Positions 59,093 through 64,000 of a stretch of DNA of 64,000 nt are shown piece by piece; the first letter of the stretch is position 1, and every line of letters begins with the position of its first letter. Source of the DNA: Burhinus oedicnemus (taxonomy: Eukaryota; Chordata; Aves; Charadriiformes; Burhinidae); the NCBI GenBank assembly GCA_008921705.1, contig VFFE01007859.1, positions 148,839-212,838 on the forward strand. The letters are read 5' to 3'. The notes below the pieces were generated by a model, which was not told the DNA's origin, made no database searches, and saw only the letters and a program-made list of their open reading frames with translations. The translations under genes and the position numbers were made by a program.

Positions 59093-61417
59093 ACAGATAG
59101 CTGTTTGTGGGAAAATTCAGATCAGTAAGCTACATTGACTGTTGTAGAGGGGACCTACTGTTACTCTGTGCATATACTGCCTCTGTTCTGTATTAATTAG
59201 TGCTAAAAGATGAGTGACTAACCCCTTCCATTAGCCCTCTTCTGTCCATGATTTTTACAAGGAACCTAATATATTTAACATGGAAATGCTGAAGAGAATG
59301 GGACTTAAATTCTTTATTCTTCTGCTAAAATCATGTAAAAGTGGGAAAAGTATGTATATCCAAAATTAGTACTTCATCATTTTGATAATCAAAGAAATAT
59401 TTAGATATTAAAATGATGCAATTCTAAACTTGAATAAATAAGTAAAGTGGAGTACTACAGAACCCTCTTAATTCAGCGAACATATTTTCTGTATATTTAT
59501 AATGGCCTAGCCTCAGGCCTGCTTGGCAGCTTGGGTCAAGATGACAATACTGTATGTATATAAATAAGAAAGCAAGAAAATACAGCTGAGCTTTTCTGAA
59601 AGAAGCTGAAATTTCAAGTTAGTGGAATGCTAACTTCTGCAAGACGATTTAAAAAAGACCTTAAGACAAATCAGAAACAACTGGGTTTCTATGTGACAAA
59701 ATAATTACCTAGTACATCACTGACAATACTACAAAAACTTCAAGATGAATAAAAAAGAAAAAGTTAAAGCAACCCTAATATTACATCATCATGTAAAAAA
59801 TGCACAGTGGGCCATATTGTGCCACCTGTTTTAAAAGCAGAACATGAGATTAGTGGGGAGGTACCCTTGGCACAATGTGACCCGTTATTCTTGTCAAGTC
59901 TGAAAAAATGAATGTTTCATCACAGCATAAAAAGCTTAGATATGACTCCAAAATCAATGCATATTTAATGTGTTTTTATCTTTGAGGCAGCTAAATATTT
60001 TCCTTAAAGCCTTATCATTTGATGGGAAATAGTTAAAAACATTGATGAGGCAGCAGTTGCTAATTACTTTTTAGAAAAAGTGTAAAGCATATTTTAAAGT
60101 TAATTCAAAGATGACTGGAGAGAGAAAAGTGTGGAATAGCTGTGAAGGACTAGTGTACTGTGGGGCAGTGCTATGACTAACTAGACTCCCTTAAATTCCA
60201 GCACAAGGATGCTCTTATCAACATTTAGCAATTTTGGATTTTTCTGGGCAAGTTTGTGGGTTTTTTAAAATTATTTCTTTACATGAGGAATACAGTTCAT
60301 ATTTGAAAATGTTTATTCATGGAATATAAGGCAAGATTTGCAGAAATAATTAAGTACTTATTAGATCTACAATATGTAAATGATAGCTGTGTTGTCTGCT
60401 TGTACTGAAGGAGTTCTTCTGCTACTTGTACCACAATAAAAATTGTTAAGCAGTGCAAATTCTGCTGGCACTTAGTATACTCACAAGCACCATCTACCTT
60501 TCAGTCATAAAGGAATGAAACATAACATTCTTCAGTACACAGTAGAACATGTTCTTCTAACTCCTTCTTCAGTCCAAGAGTATTTAGTCAGTAGAGTTCT
60601 CTTTTCATCTGGAAATGACCTAAGCTCCCTTTGAAGTTCCCTTTAAGGAGAAGTAACAAACTGTTCCTCTGTCTAGTGAACTTAACATGAAAGCAGACTT
60701 CAGTCTCCTGGGGATCTCCTAGATGGTCTCAGTTGCATTGGGCATTTCTATAAGAATTTATTCTGCTGATTTTTACAATAGATTTAGATGTTTCTAAATT
60801 ATACTTTTAGTCAGGGAGCTTTGCTGAGTTCATCCTGGTGAAGAAGAAATGCACTCACTTATCTGGAAAAAAAAATGCCCTCCTTGAGGGAAGCGTTTGT
60901 CCTGCAGTACTTGGGAATGGGAGGAATGGAGTAGAACAAAAGATGACACACAGCTATGAATAGGGAAATAATTCACTATAGCTAGCTCTACACTGTAAGA
61001 ACTGTATGACTTTCCAACTCTGATGTTCTTAAGGGTGCAACCATTACAGATGAGGATTCAGTATATCTTTTTATTAACAGTTTGTCTGTGCTCAGGTGTT
61101 CTTAATTTTTAAGTCAATGTAAATGCATATCTGATATGTAAAAGAGCTTTGATGTGTGCCTTGAAGCAGCGCTGCCCTATGTTTTTATTTGCTTTTTAGC
61201 AATCTGTCTTTCACCAATGTTTCTAATGTCTCACTTCTTGTTTTAATAACAGTGAAAAGAAATCAACTTGAATGAACAGGGAAACACAAGACACTGTGAT
61301 TGAGCATGGCATAAACCAGACTTTTGAAGAGGAGTTGCCTAAATTTTCTTCTTATAGTGATGTCCTCAAAGACAAAATTCTTTTATGGCAACATTTTTAA
61401 AAAAACTGTTTTAATGG

Positions 61418-61471
61418 ACTATGCATGGTCTATTGTGTCCTTGCACTATGCATGGTCCATTGTGTCCTTGC
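61418..61471 (+). repeat. 27-bp tandem duplication
   Basis: Two head-to-tail 27-bp units starting ACTATGCATGGTC and ending GTGTCCTTGC, differing at one position (CTATT versus CCATT). Confidence 0.9.
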
Positions 61472-64000
61472 ACTTCTGCTAGATTTAGTTTTAGTTCTGT
61501 ACCTGGCTTATTTAGTCTCTGGATGTTGTCTTCTGCTCCCCATGAAGGCTGTCACTTCTGAGGTTTGGTTCTCTGCTCATCCAAACAGTTTCTCTGCTTA
61601 CCTTGGAATGCAGTTCCCCTGCTCTGTGCTGTAATTGTGTCAAATTCTTTTTCTCCCGGATCCTTCAAAACTTTTTTTCCATGCATAGGCTCAGTTTTTC
61701 TCCAGGGAAAGAACAGTCTTTCACGTCCTCCAGAAGGTCTCAGATAATGCAGACACTACTGTTTCAGGTTTATAACATGGAAATAAGGTTCAAAAATAAA
61801 AACCAGCTATTACCTATCACAGATACAAGCATGAAAAGCCTCTGCATCCTTACAAAAGGGCAGCTTTCAAATCTGTTGTTTAGACTAGTGATTCTGAGCA
61901 ATTTTCTAATTGAACCTATTCTACAGTCTCTTCTGCAAGCCTAGGAGAACCTTCTTTCCATCACCTCCAGGGCCTGGCCTTGTTTTTTTTTTTCTTGCTA
62001 CAAGCAAATTCCTCCCATCTAACTCTTATTTTAACAAGTAAATGAGAATGAAACTGAATGTGTGGAAACTGAATGAAACTGAAACTGAAGTGAGGAGCAA
62101 GGACTTGTGTCAACAAGTAACAAAAATTTTCAGTAGTTCCAGCCATTATTTGGGCAGAATAACTTGGTTATACAGATTTTCTTCTTAATAATTTTGTGCA
62201 ATCAGCACAGTATAGAATACCTGCACAAAGAAGGTAACTCCACAGATATATTCCCAACTGCTCCTCATGACTTATTCCAGCTTGGCTGCAAAAAGGCTTG
62301 ACAAAAATGCCCTATTGAACTTAATTCATATGAAGTCCAAGAACATCCTGACTGTTTATGACAGTGTATGATTTTTTTATTACTTCAAAGTGATCAGTTT
62401 GATATGAAACAGCTCTTTCCGGTGGAAAGATCTAAATAGGGTGTATTGCTCCACTAGTTTTTAAAACACTGTAAGTGATATAAGGTAATGAAATTAACAC
62501 TGGATTTATTATAGATTTGGTTTATTTTTTAAAGGAAATTATTTTGAAAGAAGTTAAATAATTTTTTTTGCGAGAACACAGAGAATTCATTCAGGACTAT
62601 ATTCAGATGCAGGATGAATTTTACGGACAAAGCACAGTTCTAAATAATAATGAGACTCATTGCTTAGGGTTTGATGTATATAAAAGCATATTGCATTTAG
62701 AGACCTTTTTTTGGCAGTCTCTGAGCCTGCAGGTAAATACCTTACCCACCTGTTACACAAGGGTCTTTAAACAACAGGGTTTTTTTAACCATATCCTATA
62801 TTGTAGAAGTTTTACAGGATGGAAAATACTATCTTGCATAAAGGCAGTTAACTCTTTGAGACAAACCTCAGAAATATTTATTCAGTTAAATACAAATAAT
62901 TATGGGCCTCAGCTGAATTACAACCTACCATATGCAAACATTTTTCAGCCATATATGTATGTATCAGTATCAGCCCAGGAAATTATTTGGAGGCACACAA
63001 CTCCCAAAAGAACTGTGCGCTCTCACAGCTAACCTGAGTGGACATCTAGGTTTACATCCATATGGATAAGAGAGCTTTAGCACTTTTTCTTGGACTGACA
63101 TTTGACCTAGCTTTAGAGTGATAAGAGAGAACAAAGGTAATGGTTAAGTTAAAGCCACGTATCTTAAAGTCTGGAGTCATAGGTTTTGGGGGTTTAGTAT
63201 TTGCCTCTTGGCTTCTTGTTTTCAGCAAGAAGAATGAAAGATCTGAAAGGTAATGTTTTGAACTTTACCATAAGAAATTCTGTTTCTGGGTTTGGGAATT
63301 GACACACATCTAGTTTCAAAGGAGCTATATACAGTCATTTTGGAGAACCCTTTTTCTCCTTGACTTCGTCAGAGATAAAACTGTGCCTGGGGAAACAACT
63401 AAGGAAGTACTTTAACAAATCAAAGGCACATCATCGCAAGACGTTAAGCTTGCAACACATCACAGGGAAAACTCAGAGACTCAAAATATGAAGGTAAAGG
63501 TATTTACTACAGCCCAACCAAAAAAATTAGCTCAAAATGAGAATCTGTTTTAGGGAAAATAGTTAAAAGCAGAAATCTCTTTCAGTTAGGTAGCTTCAAA
63601 GTGTGTTAAATATTCTATCAAATTCTTTTTTCTTGTAACAAGTGTAGTTTCAGCTGGTTAATACCATTCCAGTAGGGAAACATCTTGAAAACTATTTTGG
63701 CATATAATTCGGTGAACTCTTAACCTTTAATAATGAGAGAGAAGACAACATTGACTTCTGAAAAAGCAATTCCCAGTGTAAAAAGGAGAAGTGATGAAGG
63801 TGTTAACCTGCTCTAATTAGTGTGGCCTATAGCCTCAGCAAGATGATAAGTTTATCACCTAATATCTGACTATCTGACACAGTTCAGAAAAGTATTGAAT
63901 TACTAAGACATAGTCTTAACCTTCCAAATAAGTTCTTAGCACCTCTGTGAACCTTTACGCTAGGGACTGTGCTATGCTGGAGAAAGGAGTGATATTGCTC

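Larger units (their letters stand above)
57721..64000. other. Unique AT-rich non-coding sequence
   Basis: No recognised gene or mobile element. Holds short tandem duplications (59063-59092, 61418-61471) and one 154-codon open frame (62568-63032) of unknown meaning. Confidence 0.5.

Noticed and set aside
62044..62096. GAAACTGAA-type repeats
   Set aside because: Irregular and short; at most a decayed minisatellite.
1..64000. CRISPR arrays, bacterial operons, phage or plasmid modules
   Set aside because: No spaced direct repeats, dense coding or prokaryotic signals; the sequence is vertebrate genomic DNA.

Overview
The window looks like a bird (sauropsid) nuclear, gene-poor region. It is AT-rich and non-coding, and I recognise no host protein-coding exon, tRNA or rRNA. 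The lineage call rests on several CR1 LINE fragments with the characteristic 3' end (imperfect ATTCTRTGATTCTRT repeats, no poly-A), on an avian-type ERVL solo LTR, and on a gamma-like endogenous retrovirus. Nothing here looks prokaryotic: there is no operon-like packing, ribosome binding site logic or CRISPR array.

Layout: 1-741 is a CR1 3' end running in from the left edge. 1160-1410 is a faint, very old CR1-like 3' tail. 2283-4008 is a CR1 fragment interrupted by a second, younger CR1 (about 2550-3082). 4009-25073 is mostly unique AT-rich sequence, broken by an old LTR-like repeat (15545-16403), an ERVL-type solo LTR (18256-18712), a 26-bp perfect palindrome (13764-13789) and a 20-N assembly gap (24452-24471). 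25074-28020 holds a minus-strand CR1 3' fragment beside a plus-strand CR1 5' fragment that keeps the whole ORF1 (Zn-binding and coiled-coil N-terminus plus SGNH/GDSL esterase domain, one nonsense codon) and the start of ORF2. 28021-36398 is unique. 36399-37078 is another CR1 3' end. 53634-64000 is unique apart from an ancient CR1/L3-like relict near 57.3-57.7 kb.

The main object is at 37840-53628: a minus-strand endogenous retrovirus arranged LTR-internal-LTR-internal-LTR with a period of 7,574 bp. One 5-bp target-site duplication (GACAT) flanks the whole array. Each 6,955-bp internal part carries decayed gag, protease, RT, RNase H, integrase and env, in that order from high to low coordinates. 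The two internal copies have identical predicted reading frames and the same stops. The outer LTRs differ at about 15 positions. The middle LTR carries all the right-LTR states in its left part and all the left-LTR states in its right part. That is the pattern expected from one unequal LTR-LTR crossover between two alleles or sister chromatids of a single old provirus, although an assembly error could mimic it.

The provirus is not functional: gag, pro-pol and env all contain stops or frame breaks. The parts work together only as a historical record of one integration, decay, then a recent tandem duplication. All CR1 pieces are truncated and dead as units, but ORF1 at 26634-27710 is close to intact.
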